DNA of 60,524 nucleotides, from contig JAFYBJ010000014.1 of NCBI GenBank assembly GCA_017540265.1, positions 1 to 60,524 on the forward strand, read 5' to 3'. The notes beneath the pieces are model-generated. The model was not told the origin of the DNA. It ran no database searches and saw only the letters and a list, made by a program, of their open reading frames with translations. This DNA is from Lachnospiraceae bacterium (lineage in GTDB: Bacteria > Bacillota > Clostridia > Lachnospirales > Lachnospiraceae). Made by a program: the position numbers and the translations under genes. Below, one piece after another: positions 27,424 to 36,473 of the stretch (its first letter is position 1; every line of letters starts with the position of its first letter).

Positions 27424-27869
27424 CTGTGGAGCGGATCATAAGGGAAAGCAGGGATGCCGGGAAAACCTATGCTTTGGGTAAAGAGCTTGGACTTAAAGCA
27501 TCGCCCGGAGATATATATGCCTTAACGGGGGATCTGGGTACGGGAAAGACCGTATTTGCCCAGGGCTTTGCAGAGGGACTTGGGATAAATGATACGGTAA
27601 ATTCTCCCACCTTTACCATACTTAAGGAATATGAAGGTGGCAGGCTTCCTTTTTATCATTTTGACGTATACCGGATAGAGGAACCCGAAGAGATGTATGA
27701 GGTGGGGCTTTCAGAGTATCTTACGGGGAACGGCGTATGTCTTATAGAATGGGCTGAACTCATAGAAGAGCTGCTTCCTGAAGAAACAGTTCATATAGAG
27801 ATCAGGAAAGATCTGGGGAAGGGTGAAGACTTCAGATATATAACCATAGGGAAGGAGGAACGGGCATGA
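27420..27869 (+). CDS. tsaE: tRNA t6A biosynthesis ATPase TsaE
   Basis: TsaE is the ATPase that supports the TsaBD complex in making N6-threonylcarbamoyladenosine at A37 of ANN-decoding tRNAs. The 149-residue protein has the P-loop GDLGTGKTVFAQG, switch-like SPTFTILKEY, HFDVYRIEEPEE and a C-terminal LIEWAELI. The start is TTG 27420 overlapping the previous stop, or GTG 27426. It is coupled to tsaB by ATGA. Confidence 0.95.
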   Translation: MTVERIIRESRDAGKTYALGKELGLKASPGDIYALTGDLGTGKTVFAQGFAEGLGINDTVNSPTFTILKEYEGGRLPFYHFDVYRIEEPEEMYEVGLSEYLTGNGVCLIEWAELIEELLPEETVHIEIRKDLGKGEDFRYITIGKEERA

Positions 27870-28615
27870 ATCTTATAGCCCTCGAATCCTCGGGAATGAC
27901 TGCAGGTGTTGCGGTGTTTAAGAACGGAGAGCCTGCGGGAGTATATGATATAAACAATACAAGGACTCATTCAGAAACACTTATGCCCATGCTTGAAGAA
28001 TTAAAGCTGATGACGGGTATCAGTCTTTCGGATATAGATGCCGTGGCGGTGTCCGCCGGCCCCGGTTCCTTTACGGGACTCAGGATAGGAGCGGCGGCGG
28101 CAAAGGGGATAGCGGAAGCTCTTGATATCCCTGTTATCCCGGTGCCGGCCCTTGAGGCGCTTGCGTTCAGGATGTATGCGTATCCGGGTTATATATGTCC
28201 AATGATGGATGCCAGGCATTCGCAGGTATTCAGCGGCATATATGCTTTTTCATCTGATAAGGAAAATGACTTTGAGCTTAAGCTGATAAAAAAGGGTGAG
28301 GCCATTTCTCTTGATGAACAGCTTAATGCGTTAGCTGAGCTTGCACAGGAAAAGCAGTCGGCATTTCCTGTGATGTTTACGGGAGACGGCGCAAAGGTAT
28401 ATGGAGATGAGATAAGAAAAAAGGCAGAGTTTCCCTTCAGTATCGCGCCCGGTTTTTTAAGAGAGCAGGATGGTGCAGCACTTGCGGCATACGGAGAGAT
28501 CCTGTATTCAAAAGGGCTTTATAAGGACGCGGCGGATTTTGCGCCGGAATATATGAGACTTTCCCAGGCGGAGCGCCTGCGTAAGGAAGCGGACGGAGAT
28601 AAGAGCCTTGTCTGA
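27866..28615 (+). CDS. tsaB: tRNA t6A biosynthesis protein TsaB
   Basis: This 249-residue ASKHA-fold partner of TsaD in t6A synthesis begins MNLIALESSGMTAGVAVF and has SAGPGSFTGLRIGAAAAKG and MDARHSQVFSG, both family hallmarks. It overlaps tsaE by 4 bases and rimI by 8. Confidence 0.95.
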   Translation: MNLIALESSGMTAGVAVFKNGEPAGVYDINNTRTHSETLMPMLEELKLMTGISLSDIDAVAVSAGPGSFTGLRIGAAAAKGIAEALDIPVIPVPALEALAFRMYAYPGYICPMMDARHSQVFSGIYAFSSDKENDFELKLIKKGEAISLDEQLNALAELAQEKQSAFPVMFTGDGAKVYGDEIRKKAEFPFSIAPGFLREQDGAALAAYGEILYSKGLYKDAADFAPEYMRLSQAERLRKEADGDKSLV

Positions 28616-29054
28616 TCTCCTTATATCGGAACTTACGGAGGATATGCTGGAGGGCGCCGCTTTACTTGAAGCGTCCTGCTTTTCGAGACCGTGGAGCATG
28701 GAAGATCTTAAGGATGCTATGGAAAAAAAGGATATATATCTTTTCCTGACATCTCTTTATGAGGGAAAACCTGCGGCCCAGGCCTGTCTTGTGATGGCGG
28801 GGGACGAAGCGGATGTGACGAATGTAGCCTGTAATGAGGAATTCCGCAGGAGAGGCTTTGCGGGAGAAATCCTCGTTAATCTGATAGAGAAGGGAAAGGA
28901 AAGAGGCATAAAGGCTTTTTTTCTGGAGGTCAGAAGCTCCAATACAGCAGCTATAGGTCTTTATGAAAAGCTCGGTTTTAAGACTGAGGGCGTAAGAAAA
29001 AGTTTTTACAGGGATCCAAAAGAGGATGCCCTGATCATGTGGAAGAGAGATTAA
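28608..29054 (+). CDS. rimI: Ribosomal protein S18 alanine N-acetyltransferase
   Basis: This is a 148-residue GNAT-family acetyltransferase. The acetyl-CoA loop is FRRRGFAGEILVNLI (R-x-x-G-x-A type), preceded by VTNVACNEEF and followed by LEVRSSNTAAIGLYEKLGF, the RimI signature. The start is TTG 28608 inside tsaB. rimI between tsaB and tsaD is the common bacterial order. Confidence 0.92.
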   Translation: MSDLLISELTEDMLEGAALLEASCFSRPWSMEDLKDAMEKKDIYLFLTSLYEGKPAAQACLVMAGDEADVTNVACNEEFRRRGFAGEILVNLIEKGKERGIKAFFLEVRSSNTAAIGLYEKLGFKTEGVRKSFYRDPKEDALIMWKRD

Positions 29055-29060
29055 AGGAAC

Positions 29061-29984
29061 ATGCTTGATATATGCCTGCTGGGTACAGGCGGGATGATGC
29101 CCTTGCCCAGGCGATACCTGACATCACTTATAGCCAGATATAACGGACTCAGCATTCTTATAGATTGCGGAGAAGGTACGCAGATCGCATTGCGGAAAAA
29201 AGGATGGAGCGCAAATCCCATAGGGATCATGCTCTTTACCCATTATCATGCCGATCATATAAGCGGTCTCCCCGGAATGCTCCTTAATATGGCAAATGCG
29301 GAGCGTACGGAAGATGTGCTGATGGTGGGGCCTAAAGGCCTTCAGAGGATAGTCGAGTCCCTTAAGGTGATAGCCGGAGAACTGCCTTTTAAGATCAGAT
29401 ATCATGAGCTTTCCGAGAGGGAAGAGGATATTCCTCTTGAAGGCGGTTATATAAGAGCGTTTAAGGTCAATCATAATGTTACCTGCTATGGTTACAGCAT
29501 AAATATCGAAAGAAAGGGGCGCTTTGATGCCGAAGCAGCAAGAAGCTTAGGGATCCCCCTTGAATACTGGAATAAGCTGCAGCATGGTCAGACCATTGAA
29601 GACGGTGAAAAGATATATACACCCTCCATGGTTATGGGTCCTGACAGGAAAGGGCTTAAGGTCACTTACGCTACTGACACAAGGCCCGCACGCAGCATAA
29701 TAGATAACGCCAAAGGCGCAGATCTTCTTATCTGTGAGGGAATGTACGGAGAGGATGATAAGCTGCCGAAGGCAAAGGAAAAAAAGCACATGACCTTCAG
29801 GGAGGCTGCAATGCTTGCAAAGGAAGCAGGCCCTTCAGAGATGTGGCTTACACATTACGGACCTGCCATGGGAAAACCTGATCCTTTCATGCCTATGGTG
29901 CAGGGAATCTTCCCGGAAGCGAAGGCGGGTAAAGACGGGATGTCAAAGGAATTTGTTTTTGAGGATGAAGTCGTCTCCGGTTAA
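29061..29984 (+). CDS. rnz: Ribonuclease Z
   Basis: This metallo-beta-lactamase-fold endonuclease of 307 residues matures tRNA 3' ends, which is needed here because the tRNA in this window lacks an encoded CCA. The zinc motif is FTHYHADHISGL, with later ligands in NHNVTCYGYSI, YATDT and WLTHYGPAM. It starts six bases after rimI and its 3' end overlaps the next gene by 20 bases. The length fits the short RNase Z form. Confidence 0.9.
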   Translation: MLDICLLGTGGMMPLPRRYLTSLIARYNGLSILIDCGEGTQIALRKKGWSANPIGIMLFTHYHADHISGLPGMLLNMANAERTEDVLMVGPKGLQRIVESLKVIAGELPFKIRYHELSEREEDIPLEGGYIRAFKVNHNVTCYGYSINIERKGRFDAEAARSLGIPLEYWNKLQHGQTIEDGEKIYTPSMVMGPDRKGLKVTYATDTRPARSIIDNAKGADLLICEGMYGEDDKLPKAKEKKHMTFREAAMLAKEAGPSEMWLTHYGPAMGKPDPFMPMVQGIFPEAKAGKDGMSKEFVFEDEVVSG

Positions 29985-30573
29985 GACAATCATCATAATG
30001 GTTCTTATTGTCGGCGGGCTTATTGCAGCTTTTATTTTCGTATCTTCAAAAGACCGTTCGGGAAAGGCCGCGGAAAAGATAGAGGACCAGGCTTCCCAGG
30101 AAATGACTGCCGTACAGAAGCTCATTGCCGAGGCTCCCTACAGGGATTATCCGGCCACGCCTGTCCAGGTAGTAAAATACTACAATGAATTTACAGCGGC
30201 ATTTTATAACGAAAAATACAGCGATGAGGAACTGATGAGCATAGCAAGGCTTTCGAGAGGTCTTTTTGATGAAGAATTAAAGGCCACGCAGTCGGATGTT
30301 GATTACCTTGTGGCGCTTAAGTCGGATATAGATACTTTCAAAGCAGGAAATATCACGGTATACAACAGTGTGGTATCTTCCTCGACGGATGTGGATTATT
30401 TTACTCATAAAGGATTTGAATGCGCAAGGCTTTACTGTACATATACCCTTAAATCAGGCACTGTCTACCAGGCCAGCAAAGAGGTATATATACTGAGAAA
30501 GGATGCGGACGGGCATTGGAAGATATTCGGATTTGATATCGTAACCGGGGAGGATGTGGAAGGAAATGGCTGA
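29965..30573 (+). CDS. Single-pass exported protein of unknown function
   Basis: This 202-residue protein has an N-terminal membrane anchor ([19 protein letters not shown]) and an exported domain with alpha/beta NTF2-like features ([39 protein letters not shown]). I chose ATG 29965, which overlaps the end of rnz; a longer frame from 29815 is internal to rnz. No family is recognised. Its position between rnz and tsaD suggests only co-transcription. Confidence 0.7.
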   Translation: MKSSPVKTIIIMVLIVGGLIAAFIFVSSKDRSGKAAEKIEDQASQEMTAVQKLIAEAPYRDYPATPVQVVKYYNEFTAAFYNEKYSDEELMSIARLSRGLFDEELKATQSDVDYLVALKSDIDTFKAGNITVYNSVVSSSTDVDYFTHKGFECARLYCTYTLKSGTVYQASKEVYILRKDADGHWKIFGFDIVTGEDVEGNG

Positions 30574-31588
30574 TGTAAGGATACTGGCGATAGAATCTTC
30601 CTGTGATGAGACGGCTGCGGCTGTGGTGGAAAACGGAAGAAAGGTACTTTCAAATATCATTTCCTCCCAGATAGACATTCATACGCTTTACGGCGGTGTA
30701 GTGCCGGAGATAGCATCAAGGAAGCATACCGAGAGGATAAATTTTGTGGTAAGGGAGGCTCTTGATACCGCAGGCCTTTCCATACAGGATGTGGATGCCG
30801 TGGCCGTGACATACGGTCCGGGGCTTGTGGGAGCGCTTCTTGTGGGAGTTTCCTTTGCAAAAGGCCTTGCATTTGCTTCCGGCAAACCTCTTATAGGCGT
30901 GCATCATATAGAAGGGCACATATGCGCGAATTTTTTAGATCATCCGGAGCTTGAACCTCCTTTTCCCTGCCTGGTGGTATCGGGCGGACATACAAATCTT
31001 GTAAGGGTAAAGGATTACGGTGTGATCGAGGTCCTCGGGCAGACAAAGGATGATGCGGCAGGGGAAGCCTTTGACAAGGTGGCGCGTGCCATAGGCTTAG
31101 GTTATCCGGGCGGCCCGAAGATCGATAAGATATCAGATGAAGGTGATCCCCTGGCCATAGAATTTCCCAAGGGAAAAGTGAGGGATTCCGTATATGATTT
31201 TTCCTTCAGCGGTTTAAAGAGTGCGGTATTAAATTACCTTAATTCCTGTGAAATGGCAGGAAAAGAGATAAACAGGGCAGATGTGGCCGCCTCTTTCCAG
31301 CGTTCTGTTGTGGAGGTGCTTACGGAGCATGCCTTTGAGGCTCTTGAGGAAAGCGGCGATAAGGTATTTGCCTTAGCCGGGGGAGTGGCTTCAAACAGAC
31401 ATTTAAGAGAGGCTTTTGAAAAAGGCTGTAAAGACAGAGGTATAAGCTTTTACAGGCCTGAACCCGTGTATTGCACGGATAATGCTGCGATGATAGGCGC
31501 AGCCGCTTATTATCAGTATTTAAAAGGAGAAAGGTCCCCTATGTCGCTTAATGCGGTACCGGGACTCGCCTTTGGAAATAACAAATAA
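30566..31588 (+). CDS. tsaD: tRNA N6-adenosine threonylcarbamoyltransferase TsaD
   Basis: This catalytic ASKHA protein of about 340 residues transfers the threonylcarbamoyl group to tRNA A37. It starts [16 protein letters not shown]. The metal-binding site is HHIEGHI, the nucleotide loops are VSGGHTNLV and GGPKIDK, and [12 protein letters not shown] lies near the C-terminus. ATG 30566 gives the usual short N-terminus; a GTG at 30554 would add four residues. With tsaE and tsaB the t6A set is complete except for TsaC, not in the window. Confidence 0.95.
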   Translation: MADVRILAIESSCDETAAAVVENGRKVLSNIISSQIDIHTLYGGVVPEIASRKHTERINFVVREALDTAGLSIQDVDAVAVTYGPGLVGALLVGVSFAKGLAFASGKPLIGVHHIEGHICANFLDHPELEPPFPCLVVSGGHTNLVRVKDYGVIEVLGQTKDDAAGEAFDKVARAIGLGYPGGPKIDKISDEGDPLAIEFPKGKVRDSVYDFSFSGLKSAVLNYLNSCEMAGKEINRADVAASFQRSVVEVLTEHAFEALEESGDKVFALAGGVASNRHLREAFEKGCKDRGISFYRPEPVYCTDNAAMIGAAAYYQYLKGERSPMSLNAVPGLAFGNNK

Positions 31589-31608
31589 CAAATAAAAAGG
31601 AGAAAAAA

Positions 31609-32247
31609 ATGAAGATCGCACTTATCAATGAGAACAGCCAGGCAGCAAAGAATGCAGTTATCGAAAAGGCATTAAAGAAGGTTGTGGAGCCCATGGGACA
31701 TACCGTTATCAATTACGGCATGTACAGTGCTGAGGATGAGGCGCAGCTTACATATGTGCAGAACGGCATACTCGCTGCGGTATTACTTAATTCAGGTGCA
31801 GCAGATTATGTTATCACGGGCTGCGGAACCGGTGCGGGAGCGATGCTTGCACTCAATTCCTTCCCCGGCGTTATCTGCGGACATGTTGAGGATCCTCTTG
31901 ATGCTTACACCTTTGCACAGATAAATGACGGAAATGCAATAGCCATTCCTTTTGCAAAAGGCTTTGGCTGGGGCGGAGATCTTAATCTTGAATATATCTT
32001 CGAGAAGCTTTTCTGTGAGGAGAGCGGACAGGGCTATCCCAGGGAGAGAGCGGTGCCCGAGCAGAGAAACAAGAAGATCCTTGACGGTGTAAGGGCTGTG
32101 AGCTTAAGAAAGCTTACGGACATTCTTCCGGAGCTTGATAAGGATCTTGTAAAGGGTGCATTTGCCGGAGAGCATTTCAAGGAATATTTCTATGCCGACT
32201 GCAAGGATGAGGAGATCCTTAAGACAGTTAAGAGCTTTATCGAATAA
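31609..32247 (+). CDS. RpiB/LacA/LacB-family sugar-phosphate isomerase
   Basis: This 212-residue soluble protein has an RpiB-like fold: MKIALINENSQAAKNAVI, then GCGTGAGAMLALNSFPGVICG, the anion-hole and active-site Cys region of the family. The family converts aldose and ketose phosphates. The longer C-terminus and neighbourhood (acetylesterase, kduD) suggest use in uronate or pectin catabolism, which is an inference. A strong AAAAAGGAG site precedes the ATG. Confidence 0.85.
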   Translation: MKIALINENSQAAKNAVIEKALKKVVEPMGHTVINYGMYSAEDEAQLTYVQNGILAAVLLNSGAADYVITGCGTGAGAMLALNSFPGVICGHVEDPLDAYTFAQINDGNAIAIPFAKGFGWGGDLNLEYIFEKLFCEESGQGYPRERAVPEQRNKKILDGVRAVSLRKLTDILPELDKDLVKGAFAGEHFKEYFYADCKDEEILKTVKSFIE

Positions 32248-32267
32248 GATTTCCGGAGGTAAGGGTT

Positions 32268-32984
32268 TTGAAACGCATCATCTATGCAGGTGACAGCACG
32301 GTCACTTATAACCGCATCGATACTTATCCGCAGGCAGGGCTTTCGCAGGGGCTTCTCTATTATCTGAATGATGAGGTGTTCTTAAGGAGCTTTGCCGTAA
32401 ACGGCCGCAGTACCAAATCTTTCATCGATCAGGGCAGGCTTGCCGTGATAGATGCTTATCTGAAAGAGGGGGATATCTTTCTCATACAGTTCGGTCACAA
32501 TGATGAGAAGAAGGCAGATGAGAGCAGATACACTGAACCTTTCGGAAGCTTTAAGGACAATCTTAGGAAATTCATAGCCACGGGGCGCGCTCACGGCGCT
32601 TACCCCGTGCTGCTTACCCCTATCGCAAGAAGGATGTTTGATGAGGCGGGAAATTTTATTCCCGGAAGCCATGGTGATTATCCTGCGGCCATGAAGGAGA
32701 CTGCAAAGGAGGAAGGTGTCCCGGTCATCGATACCACAAGCCTTACGGAAAATTATCTTAAGGCTGTAGGTGATCATGCCTCCAGGCCAATGTATATTTA
32801 TCCTAAGGATAATTCACATCTTCAGATACACGGCGCTGTGGTATATGCGGGATTTATAGCACAGGCCATGAGAAAACTGGGCGGACCTTATGCGGAAGTG
32901 TTAAGCCCTGAGTATGCGTCAGCACAGAGTTTATCTTCTGAGGGTAAGCTTGAAGAGGCTTTTAAGGTGGAAACAGAGGATTAA
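32268..32984 (+). CDS. Rhamnogalacturonan acetylesterase-like SGNH hydrolase
   Basis: This 238-residue SGNH esterase has all four blocks: AGDSTV (nucleophile Ser), NGRSTKSF (Gly), FGHND (Asn) and DNSHLQIHGA (Asp-x-x-His). It matches the rhamnogalacturonan acetylesterase group that removes acetyl from pectin backbones. There is no signal peptide, so it would act on imported oligosaccharides. The start is TTG 32268 with CCGGAGGT nine bases upstream. Confidence 0.82.
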   Translation: MKRIIYAGDSTVTYNRIDTYPQAGLSQGLLYYLNDEVFLRSFAVNGRSTKSFIDQGRLAVIDAYLKEGDIFLIQFGHNDEKKADESRYTEPFGSFKDNLRKFIATGRAHGAYPVLLTPIARRMFDEAGNFIPGSHGDYPAAMKETAKEEGVPVIDTTSLTENYLKAVGDHASRPMYIYPKDNSHLQIHGAVVYAGFIAQAMRKLGGPYAEVLSPEYASAQSLSSEGKLEEAFKVETED

Positions 32985-32992
32985 GTTTTATC

Positions 32993-33706
32993 ATGAATGG
33001 GGATTTAAGAAGCGCTGCTGTGATACTTTGCGGCGGGACAGGGAAGAGAATGGGGACAAATGTCCCCAAACAGTATATGCTGCTTAAGGGAGCGCCTCTT
33101 GTTTATTATACCCTGAAGGCTTTTGAAGACAGTAAAACGGACGATATCATTTTAGTTACGGGCGCCGGTGATGAAAAGCGGGTGAGGGAAGAGATAGTGG
33201 AGGCTTTTGGCTTTAAGAAGGTAAGAGCCGTGATATGCGGCGGCGCAGAACGATATGACTCCTCCTTTGAGGGGATAAAAAAGGCTGCAGAGCTTAAGGC
33301 TGATATCGTGATGATACATGACGGGGCCAGACCGCTTGTTACAAAGGATATCATAGAGCGCTGCCTGGAAGATGTTAAAAAATTCGGAAGTGCGGTGACT
33401 GCGGTTGCCTCAAAGGATACGGTAAAGATAAGGGATAAGGACGGGTATGTTACGGATACGCCTGAGCGTGCAAGCGTGGTGAATGTCCAGACACCACAGT
33501 GTTTTAAAACAGAGCTTATCCTTGCCGCATACGGGAACATGTATAAAAGCAGAATGACAGCGGGCATAACGGATGATGCCATGGTGGCAGAGCGCTTTTC
33601 GGATATCAGGGTCCATATAACGGAAGGAAGCTACGAGAACATAAAGGTGACAACTCCGGAGGACAGATTTACGGCGGAGACGCTGCTTGGAGAAAGAGGT
33701 TTTTGA
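32993..33706 (+). CDS. ispD: 2-C-methyl-D-erythritol 4-phosphate cytidylyltransferase
   Basis: IspD makes CDP-methylerythritol in the MEP isoprenoid pathway. The 237-residue protein has LCGGTGKRMGTNVPKQYMLL (nucleotide-binding), HDGARPLV, VQTPQCF and TDDAMVAE, all conserved. It is embedded between carbohydrate genes. The downstream thioesterase starts at its stop codon. Confidence 0.93.
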   Translation: MNGDLRSAAVILCGGTGKRMGTNVPKQYMLLKGAPLVYYTLKAFEDSKTDDIILVTGAGDEKRVREEIVEAFGFKKVRAVICGGAERYDSSFEGIKKAAELKADIVMIHDGARPLVTKDIIERCLEDVKKFGSAVTAVASKDTVKIRDKDGYVTDTPERASVVNVQTPQCFKTELILAAYGNMYKSRMTAGITDDAMVAERFSDIRVHITEGSYENIKVTTPEDRFTAETLLGERGF

Positions 33707-33707
33707 T

Positions 33708-34106
33708 ATGGCGGGTATACTTAAAGAACAGCTTGATAATCCCTTTATAAACAGTCTGGGACTTGAGGTGCTTGAAGCCTCTGTCTGGCACAGCAAAGGC
33801 CGCATCCCTTTTAAAGAGGATCTTTTAAATCCTTTTGGCAGCATGCATGGAGGAGTTCTGTATTCACTTGCGGATATTGTATCGGGCATAGCGGCACAGA
33901 TGAGCGGCAGTATATGCGTAACGCTTTCGGGAAGCTTAAGCTTTTTAAGGCCTGCCATTGATACGGAATATATATATTGTGAGGCAAAGGCGCTCAGGGA
34001 CGGAGAACATACACTGGTATACAATGTGGAGATAAGCGATGATAAAGGCACCCTTCTTGACAGCGGGAGCTTTACCTTCTTTAAGACCGGGAGGGCGATA
34101 TCTTGA
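33708..34106 (+). CDS. PaaI-family hotdog thioesterase
   Basis: This 132-residue hotdog-fold protein has the PaaI/acyl-CoA thioesterase core MHGGVLYSLADIVSGIAA with the conserved HGG and following acidic residue, and VTLSGSLSFLRP. I chose ATG 33708 (AAAGAGG upstream); a TTG at 33687 inside ispD is an alternative. The substrate is unknown. Confidence 0.85.
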   Translation: MAGILKEQLDNPFINSLGLEVLEASVWHSKGRIPFKEDLLNPFGSMHGGVLYSLADIVSGIAAQMSGSICVTLSGSLSFLRPAIDTEYIYCEAKALRDGEHTLVYNVEISDDKGTLLDSGSFTFFKTGRAIS

Positions 34107-35002
34107 TCATTGTAAGATTCAGGGGCGGAATGGGCAATCAGATGTTCCAGCACGCCTTCCTGCTTTATTTAAGGCGCCTTGGAATTCCCGTTAAAGCTGA
34201 TCTTTCGGAATACAGATGCATGGAGACCCATAAGGGCTATGAGCTGGATAAAGCCTTCGGGATTTCCTGCGAAATGGCTTCTGCAAAGGAAATAAGAGCG
34301 CTTGCCGATTATATTCCGGTGATGCACCGTTTTCCCTTTTCAAAGCAGGTATTTCAGTATTTATATAAGCAGCAGTATAAGAAAGTAGAGAAAAACGGAC
34401 ATAAAAAAAGCCATATCGAAGAAGGCGTTCTTTTTTCGCTTGAAGAAAATGAGCGGCTTACGAGGCTTAGATCCGGAGAGGATATGTATCTTGACGGATA
34501 CTGGATATATCCGGAACTTTACGATGACGGCATCACGGACAAATTCTCATTTACCGGGAAGCTGTATGAATTATATAAAGCTACCCTCGGGAAAATGAAA
34601 GAAAAAAAGACCTGCTCCATACATGTGCGCTGCGGGGATTATACCGGAAGCGCTCTGGATATACTTGACGAAGTTTATTATAAAAAGGCGGCGGATCATA
34701 TCAGGGAAAAACGGGGAGAGGATGTATGTTTTGTGCTTTTTTCGGATGACTGTGAAAGAGCATCCGCAATGTTAAAAAAAGCAGGGATAGAGCCGGTCAT
34801 ATATGAAACGGATAAAAGGCATGCTTATGATGATATGTTCCTTATGAGCTGCTGTGATGATAATATAACCGCCAATTCCACTTACAGTTTCTGGGGGGCG
34901 AGATTAAACAAAAACAGTGATAAGCTTGTGATCTGTCCGGAGTATGAGGACAGGGAGGGAAGCATAAACAGACTTGCCATGAATGAATGGATAAGGCTAT
35001 AA
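34103..35002 (+). CDS. GT11-family alpha-1,2-fucosyltransferase-like protein
   Basis: This 299-residue GT11 enzyme has all family motifs: FRGGMGNQMFQHAFLLYL, HVRCGDYTG (HxRxGDY), FVLFSDD and DDMFLMSCCDDNITANSTYSF split over the C-terminal lobe. GT11 enzymes add fucose to galactose using GDP-fucose; the neighbour genes do not show the acceptor. Start TTG 34103 overlaps the thioesterase stop. It may decorate a surface glycan. Confidence 0.9.
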   Translation: MIIVRFRGGMGNQMFQHAFLLYLRRLGIPVKADLSEYRCMETHKGYELDKAFGISCEMASAKEIRALADYIPVMHRFPFSKQVFQYLYKQQYKKVEKNGHKKSHIEEGVLFSLEENERLTRLRSGEDMYLDGYWIYPELYDDGITDKFSFTGKLYELYKATLGKMKEKKTCSIHVRCGDYTGSALDILDEVYYKKAADHIREKRGEDVCFVLFSDDCERASAMLKKAGIEPVIYETDKRHAYDDMFLMSCCDDNITANSTYSFWGARLNKNSDKLVICPEYEDREGSINRLAMNEWIRL

Positions 35003-35040
35003 TAACCTACAGTATATAAAACACACAGGAGGAAAATGTA

Positions 35041-35799
35041 ATGAATGATCTTTTTGACCTTAAAGGCAAAGTCGCAGTTGTAACAGGAGCTAATACCGGT
35101 CTCGGACAGGGTATGTGCAAGGCTCTTGCATCCGCAGGCGCTGATATCGCAGGTGTTGCAAGAAGGGACTGCTCGGAGACTAAGGCATTAGTTGAAAAGG
35201 AAGGCGTAAAATTCTTAGAGGTTATCGCCGATCTTTCTTCAACCGAGCCCTGTGAAAGGATCCTTAAGGAAGTCCTCGATGCATACGGACATGTGGATAT
35301 ACTTGTAAACAATGCCGGCATTATAAAGAGAGAGGATGCTATCGATTTCTCACTTGAGAGCTGGGATTCCGTTATCAACGTAAATCTTCGTACCGTATTC
35401 TATCTTTCGCAGGTATTTGCAAGACAGTTTGTAAAGCAGGGTAACGGCGGAAAGATAATAAGCACTGCATCAATGCTTTCATACCAGGGCGGTATCAGGG
35501 TTCCTGCTTATACCGCAAGCAAGAGCGCTATACTCGGACTTACAAGGGCGCTTGCAAACGAGTGGGCTAAGTATGATATCAATGTAAACGGCATAGCTCC
35601 CGGATACATGGCTACAAACAATACCGCACAGCTTCGTGATGATGAGAAGAGAAGCGAGGAGATCCTCGGACGTATACCTGCAGGCCGCTGGGGCACACCC
35701 GATGATATGGCAGGCGCTGTTATCTTCCTTGCATCAAAGGCATCCGACTATGTGAACGGTTTTACCATCGCTGTTGACGGCGGCTGGCTTGCAAGATAA
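35041..35799 (+). CDS. kduD: 2-dehydro-3-deoxy-D-gluconate 5-dehydrogenase-like SDR
   Basis: This 252-residue short-chain dehydrogenase matches KduD, which acts after KduI in breakdown of unsaturated uronates from pectin. MNDLFDLKGKVAVVTGANTG holds the cofactor loop; VNNAGII, STASMLSYQGG, YTASKSA and the end FTIAVDGGWLAR fit KduD closely. A strong AGGAGGAAAATGTA site precedes the ATG. No kduI or pectate lyase is in the window. Gluconate 5-dehydrogenase is the main alternative. Confidence 0.85.
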   Translation: MNDLFDLKGKVAVVTGANTGLGQGMCKALASAGADIAGVARRDCSETKALVEKEGVKFLEVIADLSSTEPCERILKEVLDAYGHVDILVNNAGIIKREDAIDFSLESWDSVINVNLRTVFYLSQVFARQFVKQGNGGKIISTASMLSYQGGIRVPAYTASKSAILGLTRALANEWAKYDINVNGIAPGYMATNNTAQLRDDEKRSEEILGRIPAGRWGTPDDMAGAVIFLASKASDYVNGFTIAVDGGWLAR

Positions 35800-35813
35800 G
35801 GACGGAGACATAT

Positions 35814-36470
35814 ATGAGATATAAGGCGGTTCTCTTTGACCTGGACGGGACCATAAATGATTCCGGCCCCGGTGTCATGAATTCCGTACAGTATGCGATC
35901 CGGAAGCTTGGGCTTCCGGATCTGTCTCCTGAAACATTAAGGCGCTTTATCGGCCCTTCTCTTATGTATTCCTTTCAGAATTACGGAGGCTTAAGCGAGG
36001 AGGATGCCGCAAAGGCTGTTGTGTTTTACAGGGAGTGCTATAGCGCGGGAGAGCTTTTTAATTTCACTGTTTATGACGGCATTAAAGAGCTTTTTGACAA
36101 GATAAAGGCTGCGGGACTTAAGATGGCTGTTGCCACCACAAAACCGGATCATATGGCGTTTAAGGTGCTTGAGCATGAAGGTTTTCTTGATCTTTTCGAT
36201 CATGTGGCCGCTCCTTCGCCGGATGATTCTTCAAATGATAAGAGTGTACTCATAAACAGGGCGCTTGAGGCCATGTCCCTTACAAAGGACGATGTGGTGA
36301 TGATAGGCGATACGCGTTTTGATATAAAGGGCGCAGTTAAGGCAGGCTGTGATTCCATCGGTATCACTTACGGTTATGGCAGCAGGGAAGAGCTTTTGGA
36401 AAACGGCGCGGTTTATATTACCGATACGCCGGAAGGTGCCTGGAAGATAATATCGGGAGCAGAGAATTAG
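35814..36470 (+). CDS. HAD-family hydrolase (phosphoglycolate phosphatase-like)
   Basis: This 218-residue HAD phosphatase has motif I FDLDGTINDSGPG, motif II VATTKPD (Thr), and motifs III/IV around MIGDTRFDIKGA. The cap region is Gph/PpaX-like. Its position 14 bases after kduD suggests shared transcription. The substrate may be phosphoglycolate or a sugar phosphate. Confidence 0.9.
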   Translation: MRYKAVLFDLDGTINDSGPGVMNSVQYAIRKLGLPDLSPETLRRFIGPSLMYSFQNYGGLSEEDAAKAVVFYRECYSAGELFNFTVYDGIKELFDKIKAAGLKMAVATTKPDHMAFKVLEHEGFLDLFDHVAAPSPDDSSNDKSVLINRALEAMSLTKDDVVMIGDTRFDIKGAVKAGCDSIGITYGYGSREELLENGAVYITDTPEGAWKIISGAEN

Positions 36471-36473
36471 GCT

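Noticed and set aside
29815-29964. N-terminal extension of the exported protein at 29965
   Set aside because: It overlaps the conserved C-terminus of rnz in another frame; the membrane anchor begins right after ATG 29965.
33410-34153. 247-codon minus-strand frame
   Set aside because: Shadow of ispD and the thioesterase gene; no motif and no ribosome-binding site.
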